Origin: Flavobacteria bacterium RIFCSPLOWO2_12_FULL_35_11
GTDB taxonomy: Bacteria > Bacteroidota > Bacteroidia > Flavobacteriales > Flavobacteriaceae
DNA length: 64,000 bases
Reading direction: 5' to 3'
Assembly (NCBI GenBank): GCA_001800975.1
Contig: MGWK01000060.1
Span: 1-64,000 of the forward strand
The notes below the pieces were generated by a model. It ran no database searches. It saw only the letters and a program-made list of their open reading frames with translations, and was not told the DNA's origin. The first letter of the stretch is position 1, and every line of letters begins with the position of its first letter. Positions 46,716 through 55,272 of this stretch are shown in pieces. Position numbers and translations under genes: made by a program.

Positions 46716-47075
46716 TTATTTTGAAATCTTTAAAACATCTTCAATAATTTTCACTAAATCATGTTTTGGCATTGCGCCCTGTGCCATTTGAGGTGCTTCA
46801 TCTTTCGGAACAAACAACATTGATGGAATACTTCTGATGCCAAATGCTGCAGCCAATTCCTGTTCAACCTCGGTATCCACTTTATAAATGTTTAATTTTC
46901 CTTTATATTCATTGCTTAATTCTTCTAAAACCGGCGCCACCATTTTGCACGGTCCACACCAATCTGCATAAAAGTCTATGATACAAGGCACTTCACCTTC
47001 AAACTTCCAATCTTTATTTTTTTCGAAATTAAAAACCTTTTTTAAAAAAGTTTCTTTTGTCAATAATTCTGTCAT
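46716..47075 (-). CDS. trxA: Thioredoxin
   Basis: 119 aa. Active site WCGPCKM (~38-44), cis-proline segment GIRSIPSMLFV near 87 and the DxD helix features of thioredoxin. No signal peptide, so a cytoplasmic disulfide reductase. About 12 residues longer at the N-terminus than E. coli TrxA (MTELLTKETFLKKVF...). Divergent from a DoxX-like gene over a 163-base spacer that holds a perfect 14-base palindrome. Confidence 0.93.
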   Translation of the reverse strand: MTELLTKETFLKKVFNFEKNKDWKFEGEVPCIIDFYADWCGPCKMVAPVLEELSNEYKGKLNIYKVDTEVEQELAAAFGIRSIPSMLFVPKDEAPQMAQGAMPKHDLVKIIEDVLKISK

Positions 47076-47161
47076 TTTTTAAAATTTAATAGTTGTAAAT
47101 CAGCAATTGTTATGCCGTTTTTTGTTGTGTACAAAGTGACATAAATATAGGCAAATTTGAT

Positions 47162-47175
47162 GTAACTTAAGTTAC
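47162..47175. promoter_or_regulatory. Perfect palindrome in the trx-doxX divergent spacer
   Basis: GTAACTTAAGTTAC is fully self-complementary (14 bases) and lies between two divergent genes, where a dimeric regulator could bind. No regulator gene is adjacent, so this is suggestive only. Confidence 0.4.
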
Positions 47176-47238
47176 TTGTGTAAGAAAATTTGTACTTTAA
47201 CGACCTAATAATTAACTATTAACTTAAATTTACGATCT

Positions 47239-47610
47239 ATGAATTCAAAATTAACAATGATCCTGCGTCTTTTGTTAGGATTAATTTTGCTTGTGTTTGG
47301 CGCAAACAAATTTCTTCAATTTATGCCAAGTCCTCCAATGGAAGGCCCACCAGCTGATTTTTTCAGCGCATTATTTGCAACCGGCTATATGATTCCCCTA
47401 ATTGCCGTAACGGAAATTGTTGCCGGCGTGTTGTTATTAACCAATAAATGGACCGGATTGGCATTAATTCTTGCGGCCACAATTTCAGTAAACATTGTGT
47501 TGTTCCATTTGTTTTTGGCACCCGCAGGAATTGCTGCCGCAGCGCTGGTTGCGGTTTTAAATGCCGTTCTAATTTATGCCAATTGGAAAAAATTTAAAAC
47601 ATTGTTTTAG
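47239..47610 (+). CDS. DoxX-like small membrane protein
   Basis: 123 aa. Four hydrophobic helices (~8-28, ~52-72, ~74-94, ~95-112), with GLILLVFGANKFLQF near the start and PLIAVTEIVAGVLLL in the middle, as in the DoxX/SURF4-like family. Inner-membrane protein. Family members are linked to thiosulfate or thiol redox functions in some organisms but the role here is unknown. Its divergent partner is thioredoxin, which hints at a redox context. Confidence 0.82.
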   Translation: MNSKLTMILRLLLGLILLVFGANKFLQFMPSPPMEGPPADFFSALFATGYMIPLIAVTEIVAGVLLLTNKWTGLALILAATISVNIVLFHLFLAPAGIAAAALVAVLNAVLIYANWKKFKTLF

Positions 47611-47699
47611 TATTTAAAACATAAACTTTTTAAAGGCATGGCCAAATGGTTATGCCTTTTTTAATTATATTTGTTACTTCTCTTAAAATCCAACAAATA

Positions 47700-49832
47700 A
47701 TGAAACCATTTTCTATTTTAACTTTGATTTGCGTTTTAATGATTTCCTGCAAAAATTCTGAATCCAAAAAAAACAATCCAACCTTGAATTATCCAGCAAC
47801 CAAAAAAGTTGATACCGTAACCAATTATTTCGGAACAGCAATAAAAGATCCATACCGTTGGCTGGAAGATGACATGTCAGCTGAAACTGCCGCTTGGGTA
47901 ATTGACCAAAATAAAGTGACTTTTGATTATTTATCAAAAATTCCTTACCGCGAAGCCTTAAAAAACCGCTTGGAAAAATTATGGAATTACGAAAAAATTG
48001 GCGCGCCATTTAAAGAAGGTGACTATCACTATTTTTATAAAAATAACGGGTTGCAAAATCAGTATGTGCTGTATCGTCAAAAAAATGACGAAACTCCTGA
48101 GGTTTTTTTAGATCCCAATACTTTTTCTGAAGACGGAACCACTTCATTGGGCGAAATATCCTTTTCAAAAGACGGAAATATGGTAGCCTATTCCATTTCT
48201 GAAGGCGGATCGGACTGGCGAAAAATTATTATCATGGATGCCCTATCCAAAGAAATTAAAGAAGACACGATTATAGATGTAAAATTTAGCGGCATTTCCT
48301 GGAAAGAAAATGAAGGATTTTATTATTCAAGTTATGAAAAACCTATAGGAAGTGAACTTTCGGCAAAAACCGACCAGCACAGGTTATTTTATCACCAACT
48401 GGGAACTTCACAAAAAAACGATCCAATTATTTTTGGCGACACGCAAAAACGAAGATATCTCACAGGAACAGTAACCGAAGATGGAAAATATTTGCTGATA
48501 CGCGCTTCTATATCAACATCAGGAAACGAATTGTATCTTAAAGATTTATCAAAACAAAATAGTCCAATTGTCACTATTTTAAATAATTTCGATTCGGAAA
48601 CTACTTTATTGGACAACCAAGATGAAACTTTGTTTTTCGTCACCAATTTAAACGCCCCAAATAAGCGTGTTGTTAAAGTGAGCGCTAAAAATCCACTTTC
48701 CAAAAATTGGGTTGACGTTATTCCGGAAACCAAAAATGTACTGACGCCTTCAACCGCAAGCGGCTATTTATTCGCGAAATATATGGTTGATGCCGTTTCG
48801 CAAGTTAAACAATACGATTACAGCGGAAAATTTATTCGCGAAATCGAATTGCCTGGTGTTGGAACGGCTGGCGGATTTAGTGATAAAAAAGAGGCAACGG
48901 TTATTTATTATTCCTTTTCGAATTACATCAATCCGGGTTCCATTTATGCATTTGTTCCTTCAACCGGAATTTCAACATTGTACAACAAACCTGCGATTGA
49001 TTTTAATCCAAATCTTTATGAAACGAAACAGGTTTTCTATACTTCAAAAGACGGCACTAAAATTCCGATGATAATTTCCTATAAAAAAGGAACAATCTTA
49101 AACAGTAAAAATCCGACGATTTTATACGGTTATGGTGGCTTTAACATCAGTGTTACTCCAAGTTTCAGCATTACAAACGCGGTTTGGATGGAACAAGGCG
49201 GAATTTATGCGGTTCCAAACATTAGAGGCGGCGGTGAATATGGAGAAACATGGCACAATGCCGGAACAAAAATGAAAAAACAAAATGTATTCGACGATTT
49301 TATCGCGGCAGCTGAATATTTAATTGAAAACAAATACACATCATCAAATTATTTGGCAATAAGTGGCGCTTCAAATGGTGGTTTGTTGGTGGGCGCAACA
49401 ATGACACAGCGACCATATTTAATGAAAGTGGCTTTGCCGGCTGTGGGTGTTATGGATATGTTGCGCTATCATACTTTTACCGCGGGTGCTGGTTGGGCTT
49501 ATGATTATGGCACTTCTGAAGATTCAAAAGAAATGTTTGAATATTTAAAAGGTTATTCACCCGTTCACAATGTAAAAGCGGGAGTTGAATATCCTGCAAC
49601 TTTAATAACGACGGGAGATCACGATGACAGAGTAGTCCCTGCGCACTCTTTTAAATTTGCCGCAGAATTACAAGAAAAGCAAACAGGAAAGAACCCAACA
49701 TTAATTCGTATTGAAACCAAAGCCGGACACGGAGCAGGAACGCCTGTTTCCAAAACCATTGAACAATATGCCGATATTTTTGGCTTTACCTTATACAATA
49801 TGGGCTTTAAGGAATTGCCGAAAGCTTTATAA
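47700..49832 (+). CDS. Prolyl oligopeptidase family serine peptidase, lipoprotein
   Basis: 710 aa from ATG 47700, which gives the lipoprotein signal LICVLMISCKNSES (Cys17); the ORF-track start adds 18 residues that would precede it. N-terminal seven-blade beta-propeller, then the alpha/beta-hydrolase domain with Ser in GASNGGLLVG (~557), Asp in GDHDDRVVP (~641) and His in AGHGAG (~676). S9A family: cleaves after proline in short peptides. The lipid anchor suggests an envelope enzyme acting on peptides released by the S8, M1 and M12-type proteases. Confidence 0.94.
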   Translation: MKPFSILTLICVLMISCKNSESKKNNPTLNYPATKKVDTVTNYFGTAIKDPYRWLEDDMSAETAAWVIDQNKVTFDYLSKIPYREALKNRLEKLWNYEKIGAPFKEGDYHYFYKNNGLQNQYVLYRQKNDETPEVFLDPNTFSEDGTTSLGEISFSKDGNMVAYSISEGGSDWRKIIIMDALSKEIKEDTIIDVKFSGISWKENEGFYYSSYEKPIGSELSAKTDQHRLFYHQLGTSQKNDPIIFGDTQKRRYLTGTVTEDGKYLLIRASISTSGNELYLKDLSKQNSPIVTILNNFDSETTLLDNQDETLFFVTNLNAPNKRVVKVSAKNPLSKNWVDVIPETKNVLTPSTASGYLFAKYMVDAVSQVKQYDYSGKFIREIELPGVGTAGGFSDKKEATVIYYSFSNYINPGSIYAFVPSTGISTLYNKPAIDFNPNLYETKQVFYTSKDGTKIPMIISYKKGTILNSKNPTILYGYGGFNISVTPSFSITNAVWMEQGGIYAVPNIRGGGEYGETWHNAGTKMKKQNVFDDFIAAAEYLIENKYTSSNYLAISGASNGGLLVGATMTQRPYLMKVALPAVGVMDMLRYHTFTAGAGWAYDYGTSEDSKEMFEYLKGYSPVHNVKAGVEYPATLITTGDHDDRVVPAHSFKFAAELQEKQTGKNPTLIRIETKAGHGAGTPVSKTIEQYADIFGFTLYNMGFKELPKAL

Positions 49833-49905
49833 TGTTGCGTGAAGAATGTTATTGGTTATTTGTTAAAAGTTATATGTTGAATTTTTAATTCTCTATTTTC
49901 TAAAT

Positions 49906-49975
49906 GCTGGTGCGAGCGTGACGCTCACCTACACCTACATAATTCTAAAGTCACGAGCGGCACGCTCGCGCTAGC
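49906..49975. repeat. REP-like palindromic element A
   Basis: GCTGGTGCGAGCGTGACGCTC and, inverted, CACGAGCGGCACGCTCGCGC ending TAGC, with a ~20-base spacer. Each half carries its own hairpin. Confidence 0.8.
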
Positions 49976-49980
49976 AGGGG

Positions 49981-50030
49981 GGACTTCGGTCTTCAGACTT
50001 CTGTCTTCGGTCTTCCATCTTTCAAACTTT
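49981..50030 (+). repeat. Period-7 tract upstream of the helicase gene
   Basis: ACTTCGG TCTTCAG ACTTCTG TCTTCGG TCTTCCA units, directly after REP element A. Confidence 0.6.
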
Positions 50031-50101
50031 TTTAAATTCCCCCTTCGGGGGCTAGGCGGCTTTTGCGTACCTTTGCCAAAATCTTGTTTTAAACAAATCC
50101 T

Positions 50102-51337
50102 ATGCAATTTAAAGACTTACAGTTAAACAAACATATTTTAAGGGCAATCTCAGAAAAGGGCTATGAATTTCCAACGCAAGTTCAAGTGCAAACCATTCCG
50201 CTGATGTTGGCAAAAAAGGATGTGATTGCTTCTGCACAAACTGGAACTGGTAAAACTGCTGCGTTTGCATTGCCTATTTTACAAGGGTTATTCGATAAAC
50301 AAGATCCTTCAAAAAAAGGTAAAAAAATACGGGCGCTGGTGGTAAGTCCAACCCGTGAATTGGCCATTCAAATTGAAGAAAGTTTTAAGAGTTATGGCAA
50401 ATACACCAATTTAAAAACTGCCGTTGTTTTTGGAGGAACCGCCATTGACCCACAAATAGCGATGCTGAAAAATGGCGTTGACATTTTAATTGCCACACCG
50501 GGAAGGTTATTGGATTTGCACAAACAGGAACTTGTTAACTTGTCATTTATTGAGACATTGGTTTTGGATGAAGCCGATCTAATGTTGGATATGGGTTTTA
50601 TTGATGATGTTAAAAAAATTGAACGCTTATGTCCGAAAAGCAAACAAATAGCCTTGTTTTCTGCTACGATGCCACATAAAGTTGTTGAATTAGCGAAAAC
50701 CATTTTAAACAAGCCTGAAAAAGTCGATGTAACTCCGCTCTATGCTACCGCACAAGGCGTAAACCAAGTATTGTATTATGTTCCAAAAACAAAAAAAATG
50801 GAGCTGTGCCTTCACCTTTTAAGAAACACCATAAAAGGAGATATTCTTATTTTTAGGCGGACCAAATTTGGGGTGGACAAATTAGAGAAAATGTTGCGCA
50901 AAAACGAATTTAGTGTTGCCAGCATTCATGGCGACAAAACCCAAGATGCCAGAGAAGAAGCTTTAAACAGATTCAAAAACAAAGCGGTTTCCATTTTAAT
51001 CGCCACCGATGTCGCTTCTCGCGGCATTGACATCGACCATTTAGATGCCGTTATTAATTTTGATATTCCAAACATACCTGAATCTTATGTGCATCGCATT
51101 GGCAGAACCGGAAGAGCCGGAAATACAGGCACCTCACATTCATTTTGCGCCGCAGATGAAAAAATATACATTCAGGGAATTCAAAAATTGATTAACATCA
51201 CAATTCCTGTTGTGGAAGACCATCCGTATCCCTTGGATCCAAACGCAAAACCTGAAATCTACAGAAAACTGGGCGTTAAACCCAAAAAAGGAAGAAAATC
51301 CGATGCCTCCAAAAAAAATAAAAAACGTTGGTATTGA
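50102..51337 (+). CDS. DEAD-box RNA helicase (RhlE-type)
   Basis: 411 aa. ATP-dependent RNA unwinding. Q motif (KGYEFPTQVQVQTIP), Walker A ASAQTGTGKTAAF (~43-54), DEAD in VLDEADLMLDMGF (~155), SAT in LFSATMP and the HRIGRTGRAG motif VI (~329). A short basic C-terminal tail (KPKKGRKSDASKKNKKRWY) takes the place of a long extension. The 3' end of the gene is duplicated 114 bases downstream of the stop (see repeats), so the gene itself is intact but its flank is rearranged. Confidence 0.94.
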   Translation: MQFKDLQLNKHILRAISEKGYEFPTQVQVQTIPLMLAKKDVIASAQTGTGKTAAFALPILQGLFDKQDPSKKGKKIRALVVSPTRELAIQIEESFKSYGKYTNLKTAVVFGGTAIDPQIAMLKNGVDILIATPGRLLDLHKQELVNLSFIETLVLDEADLMLDMGFIDDVKKIERLCPKSKQIALFSATMPHKVVELAKTILNKPEKVDVTPLYATAQGVNQVLYYVPKTKKMELCLHLLRNTIKGDILIFRRTKFGVDKLEKMLRKNEFSVASIHGDKTQDAREEALNRFKNKAVSILIATDVASRGIDIDHLDAVINFDIPNIPESYVHRIGRTGRAGNTGTSHSFCAADEKIYIQGIQKLINITIPVVEDHPYPLDPNAKPEIYRKLGVKPKKGRKSDASKKNKKRWY

Positions 51338-51342
51338 AAAAG
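51248..51342 (+). repeat. Helicase 3'-end duplication, copy 1 (in gene)
   Basis: 95 bases covering the last codons and stop of the helicase. Its copy at 51456-51549 differs by two substitutions and one single-base deletion. Confidence 0.95.
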
Positions 51343-51344
51343 CG

Positions 51345-51376
51345 GTTGGAAGTCCGAAGACGGAAGACCGAAGTTT
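51345..51376 (+). repeat. Short period-7 tract between duplication and REP element B
   Basis: GGAAGTCC GAAGACG GAAGACC GAAGTTT, same family as 27234-27345. Confidence 0.55.
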
Positions 51377-51382
51377 CCGTAG

Positions 51383-51449
51383 GCTGGTGCGAGCGTCTCG
51401 CTCGTACCCATAATGATTCGACAGTCACGAGCGAGACGCTCGCGCTAGC
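51383..51449. repeat. REP-like palindromic element B
   Basis: GCTGGTGCGAGCGTCTCGCTCG then, inverted, CACGAGCGAGACGCTCGCGC TAGC. It sits between the two copies of the duplicated helicase 3' end. The stem differs from copy A in both strands together (TCTC/GAGA for TGAC/GCCA). Confidence 0.85.
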
Positions 51450-51455
51450 TGGGCC

Positions 51456-51549
51456 AAACCTGAAATCTACAGAAAACTGGGCGTTAAACCCAAAAAAGGA
51501 CGAAAATCCGATGCCTCCAAAAAAATAAGAAACGTTGGTATTGAAAAAG
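51456..51549 (+). pseudogene. Duplicated 3' fragment of the helicase gene
   Basis: 94 bases matching 51248-51342, encoding PEIYRKLGVKPKKGRKSDASKK then frame-shifted by a one-base deletion. It has no start and no conserved core, so it is a non-functional fragment. Confidence 0.9.
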
Positions 51550-51632
51550 GAGTTATAAGTTATAGGTTGAAATGTTAAAAGTTAACATAGAGAACGATAT
51601 TCTCCTACCTATATATTATAACAATCCCACTC

Positions 51633-51709
51633 GCAGGTGCGAGCATCTTGCCCGTACCCAATATTTCTTTTCATATCTTGAAGTCACTAGCGAGACGCTC
51701 ACATTGGCT
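51633..51709. repeat. REP-like element C, degenerate
   Basis: GCAGGTGCGAGCATCTTGCCCG and, inverted, CACTAGCGAGACGCTCACAT. Several mismatches to A and B, so an older copy. Confidence 0.6.
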
Positions 51710-51906
51710 GGGAGACAAATTAAATGAAAATTCACAATCCCGGTTCCCTGAGAAAAGCCGAAGAACAACATTCACACGCCATTTTTCTTCTGCAAAGTAT
51801 GGAAATCTCCAAATAAGTTGATTGAATGATTTTTGGCAATATTTGGGCCAATTTTAACCATAAAATGCGTAAAATAGCCAGTTTTCAAACTTAATTCAAA
51901 TTTTAT

Positions 51907-51950
51907 AATTCTCAGCAACAAACCTAAAACCAGTTTTATTGCTGAGAATT
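51907..51950. repeat. Perfect 12-base inverted repeat with 20-base loop
   Basis: AATTCTCAGCAA and TTGCTGAGAATT. No T-run follows on the plus strand. The rest of the ~1 kb gap from the helicase to the coiled-coil gene is AT-rich with no convincing gene. Confidence 0.7.
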
Positions 51951-52292
51951 AATACATTATGGCTAAATAAAATAGCAACCCAAAATTTCAAAAAAAGTCG
52001 TGAATTTATATCAAAAATTTTCACAAAAGGTAACAAATATCACCTCTTCAATATTTTTATATCTTAACAACCGCTTTTATCCTTGTAAACTTGTTTATAA
52101 AAGGTAAAAAAGCGCAAAATAATCATTAAAACAGGGCATATTAAAGGTAAATTCAACAAATTAAGCCTCAATTTAAAAAATAAATACTGTATTTTATCCT
52201 TCATAACTGCTTATTATTTAATATTTTAAACAGTAAACATAAAAAATATCATTGTTTTATGGTTAAAAATAAGTGGTTTTGACAAATCATTA

Positions 52293-52323
52293 TTGCACAA
52301 TAAAAATTATATATGTAGATTTG
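52293..52323 (+). promoter_or_regulatory. Strong Bacteroidota-type promoter of the coiled-coil lipoprotein
   Basis: TTG at 52293, 20-base spacer and TAGATTTG at 52316-52323, a full consensus match, 72 bases before the ATG. The leader is A/T-rich and ends AAAAAGTTACAAA before the ATG. Confidence 0.7.
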
Positions 52324-52395
52324 TTAATAACTTATTAAAATATAAGTTTATTGACCTATTTAAATTTCAAAGAATATTAATTAAAAAGTTACAAA

Positions 52396-55191
52396 ATGAA
52401 ACATTTAAAAAAATTGTCGGTAGTCCTGATGATGACTACCCTATTTAGTGTAACCTTCACGTCTTGTATAGACAATGAGGTTTCCCCGCTAGTTGAAGCC
52501 ATTTATGGGGCTCAAGCTGATTTAATCGCTGCACAAGCTGCAGTACAAAATGCTGAAGCTACAAAGCTTGAAGCTGAAGCCGCTCATGAATTGGCTTTGG
52601 CCGCATTTGAAAATGCAAATGCTGCCTACACACTTGAAGAGGTTGAGGAATTAAGAATTGCAAATGCCAAAGCACAATTAGAATTAGACGAGGCTCAAGC
52701 CGAGTTTAACATTACTATGGTTGGTCTTCTTGCTGAATTAGAAGAAGCCGGCGCGCAAATTGCCTTAGACTATGCTATAAAGTACAGAACGTATGCAAAC
52801 GCAGCAACTAATTTACTTGATGATAAAGCAGATGCCGTTTATGATTTAGCTGAGGCGCAAGCACAATTGAATTCAAGTGCTCCTCTTTTTGCTCTTGAAG
52901 GGTTGCAAATGCAAGTTGCCAATGCAAAATTACAGGTAGAACTTGAACAGGCTAAAATTGCTGAATTGCAAGCGCTTATTGATGATCCAACTTCTTTGCC
53001 TGCACAAGTGACTGCTTGGCAAGCTGAGTTAGATGAATTAGAAATTGCAATAGATGCCAAACAAGCTGAAATTGAAGCAAAATATGCTGAAAGAGACAAC
53101 CTTATTGCAGGTTGGGACGGTGTAGATGACGTTAGAGATAATTTTGTTCAAGAATACGATGATCAAGCACAAAAAGTTATTGATTTATCAGCTGATATTG
53201 AAGTTCAGCAAGATATTGTCGATGCAAAAACTTTAGCTTTAGCTACTTATGCTGCTGATTTAACAGCTGCCGGTACTGCTTTAACAGCTGCTGAACTTGC
53301 ATATAACAATGCTTGGACTGCTTTAGGTAAAAAAGATTCTCAAGGTGTTGATGTTGTTTATCCTAACTATTTTACTTGGTCTGCTAAAACAAGTGCGCCT
53401 GAAGCAATTGCTGCTGGTGCAACAAAATACGCTACTCCTGCTAACTTACAACAAGTTTATGTAAATGCAAGAATAGACGTTTTAGACGCTACAGCTGATT
53501 TAGCTGCTTACCAAGCTGATTTTGATGATCTTACACTTTCTTACAACAATGCTGCTGACGCATTGTCTGCCGCACAAGCTGCATTTGATGCACAAGATTA
53601 TGTTGGCGCTTCAACAGCGGCTAATTTGGCCTTGTCTACTTATCAAACCGGTGGTTTCGCCGCTGCTCAATTGCTGTACACAACTACTTTAGCTGCTTGG
53701 GATGCAAATAAAAATGGTACTGTATATACTGATACAGCTGTTGATTCATGGGATTTAGGTAAAGTTGGTGTACATACCGATGATGATAATTTAGATACTC
53801 CTTATGGTGTAACAGGTGCTGCCAATACTACACAAACCTATTATAGAGTCGCTACTTGGTCACAACCAATACCAGGTTCATATGTTCCTGCTACATTCGC
53901 TGCAACTGCATATACTGCTGCTACATTAGCATCTTATAAAGCTGCTTTAGAGGTTGCTAATGGAGCCAATACCATACAGTTTGTAGATGATGTAACTGTT
54001 GCTATTAATGCTGCTGATTATGCGGATACCCAATTGGCTGAAACTGCTGACGGTAAAAATATATACTTTGTTGAAGTAGAAGCTGATGATACGCATAATG
54101 ATCCTATTCTTAATAATGGAAATGGCGGTAACCTTGATACGTTTAACAATGCTACAAATGCTCTAGGAACTGAGATTACAGATGCTTTCTACACAGGAAC
54201 TACAACTAGAATTTACGCTACTGATAATATGAGTGGTACAGCTTACGCTACTTTATGGAATCTTCAAAAAGCTGCAAGTGAAGCTGCTTGGAATGTCGTA
54301 ATAGGTGATGATGTTTTAGTTGCTGCACAAGATGCTTTTGATTACCAACAAGAATTATTTGACAATGGCGTTGCTAACTTAGCTTTGCTTGCTGATGATT
54401 TAACAGTTGCAACTGGTGCACAAACTGCCGCCAAAAAAGCTGTTGATAACGCATGGGCTACATTAGGTACAGAATATACTGCTGGTCTTGCTGGAGATTT
54501 ACCAAAATGGTGGGTAGCAAAAACTGGTTATGTTATTGATGCAACTTCAGGATATGATTCTGATTATACAGCTCCATTAGTATCTAATACGCTAACTTTA
54601 AACGCGGTAGTTTACAATGCTGAAATAGCAAAAGCTAATTTGGTGGCCTGTAATGCAGTTTGTTTACAAGATGCTATTGATACTGCACAACATGAAATTG
54701 ATCTAATACAACCATCTTTAGATTTAGCGATTGCACTTGTGGCTCAAATGCAAGCACAGTATGATATCTATATGGAAACTTATATCCCTGGATCTTCTAT
54801 TGACTATGATAATTTAGATGCTGACTTGAAAGTGCTATATGATACACTATCTTTTGAAATATTCAAATTAAACCAAGAATTAAATGCTTTAGATGCTGAG
54901 TATGACGCTATAGATGATATATTGGATAATATAAATGATGATAATTTAAGCGATATTTCATTGCAAATTGCAACTGCACTAACATCAATAACAGGAGATT
55001 ACCAAGAGGCTTTACTTGCTTTAGAAGCTGCTGAAACAGCATTGGCTACTGCTATGGCCGATAGCGCAGATGATGCTGCATATATTGCGTACTTACAGTC
55101 TAAAGTTGATGTATTGGAACAAAGATATCAAAATGCTCTTGCCTTAGCCGCTAAATATAAAGCTTTAATGGAAGCTGCATTAGCATCTTAA
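52396..55191 (+). CDS. Large Ala-rich coiled-coil surface lipoprotein, S-layer candidate
   Basis: 931 aa. Lipoprotein signal (LFSVTFTSCIDNE, Cys24). The body is mostly alpha-helical coiled coil, Ala-rich with regular Leu and charged residues, split by two related globular inserts: AYNNAWTALGKK...WSAKTS near 303 and AVDNAWATLGTE...WVAKTG near 683, each followed by a helical arm, which shows an internal duplication. Only two cysteines beyond the anchor (VACNAVCLQ). Followed by an outer-membrane barrel gene. The layout recalls the Bacteroides thetaiotaomicron BT1927/BT1926 S-layer pair, but this homology is inferred. Codon use favours GCT for Ala and looks like that of an abundant protein. Confidence 0.72.
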   Translation: MKHLKKLSVVLMMTTLFSVTFTSCIDNEVSPLVEAIYGAQADLIAAQAAVQNAEATKLEAEAAHELALAAFENANAAYTLEEVEELRIANAKAQLELDEAQAEFNITMVGLLAELEEAGAQIALDYAIKYRTYANAATNLLDDKADAVYDLAEAQAQLNSSAPLFALEGLQMQVANAKLQVELEQAKIAELQALIDDPTSLPAQVTAWQAELDELEIAIDAKQAEIEAKYAERDNLIAGWDGVDDVRDNFVQEYDDQAQKVIDLSADIEVQQDIVDAKTLALATYAADLTAAGTALTAAELAYNNAWTALGKKDSQGVDVVYPNYFTWSAKTSAPEAIAAGATKYATPANLQQVYVNARIDVLDATADLAAYQADFDDLTLSYNNAADALSAAQAAFDAQDYVGASTAANLALSTYQTGGFAAAQLLYTTTLAAWDANKNGTVYTDTAVDSWDLGKVGVHTDDDNLDTPYGVTGAANTTQTYYRVATWSQPIPGSYVPATFAATAYTAATLASYKAALEVANGANTIQFVDDVTVAINAADYADTQLAETADGKNIYFVEVEADDTHNDPILNNGNGGNLDTFNNATNALGTEITDAFYTGTTTRIYATDNMSGTAYATLWNLQKAASEAAWNVVIGDDVLVAAQDAFDYQQELFDNGVANLALLADDLTVATGAQTAAKKAVDNAWATLGTEYTAGLAGDLPKWWVAKTGYVIDATSGYDSDYTAPLVSNTLTLNAVVYNAEIAKANLVACNAVCLQDAIDTAQHEIDLIQPSLDLAIALVAQMQAQYDIYMETYIPGSSIDYDNLDADLKVLYDTLSFEIFKLNQELNALDAEYDAIDDILDNINDDNLSDISLQIATALTSITGDYQEALLALEAAETALATAMADSADDAAYIAYLQSKVDVLEQRYQNALALAAKYKALMEAALAS

Positions 55192-55210
55192 TTCTTTAAG
55201 AAAATTAACT

Positions 55211-55237
55211 AAAGGGCTGCCAAACAGCAGCCCTTTT
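55211..55237 (+). terminator. Hairpin between coiled-coil and barrel genes
   Basis: AAAGGGCTGC/GCAGCCCTTT stem, loop CAAACA, then TTTT. Placed mid-operon, 20 bases after the first stop, so it could cut transcription partially and make the first protein much more abundant. Confidence 0.75.
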
Positions 55238-55272
55238 AAAACAAAATTTTAACTCTTAAAGAACTAAAACAT

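Noticed and set aside
51210-51528. 67-aa and 66-aa ORFs at the helicase 3' end
   Set aside because: Frame shadows of the helicase tail and of its duplicated copy.
51724-51816. 30-codon ORF MKIHNPGSLRKAEE...
   Set aside because: No recognisable family, no promoter, lies in repeat-rich DNA; too weak to call.
51907-52323. Invertible promoter upstream of the coiled-coil gene, as in the Bacteroides S-layer
   Set aside because: I looked for inverted repeats flanking the promoter; only a 12-base repeat with a 20-base loop, not spanning the promoter, was seen.
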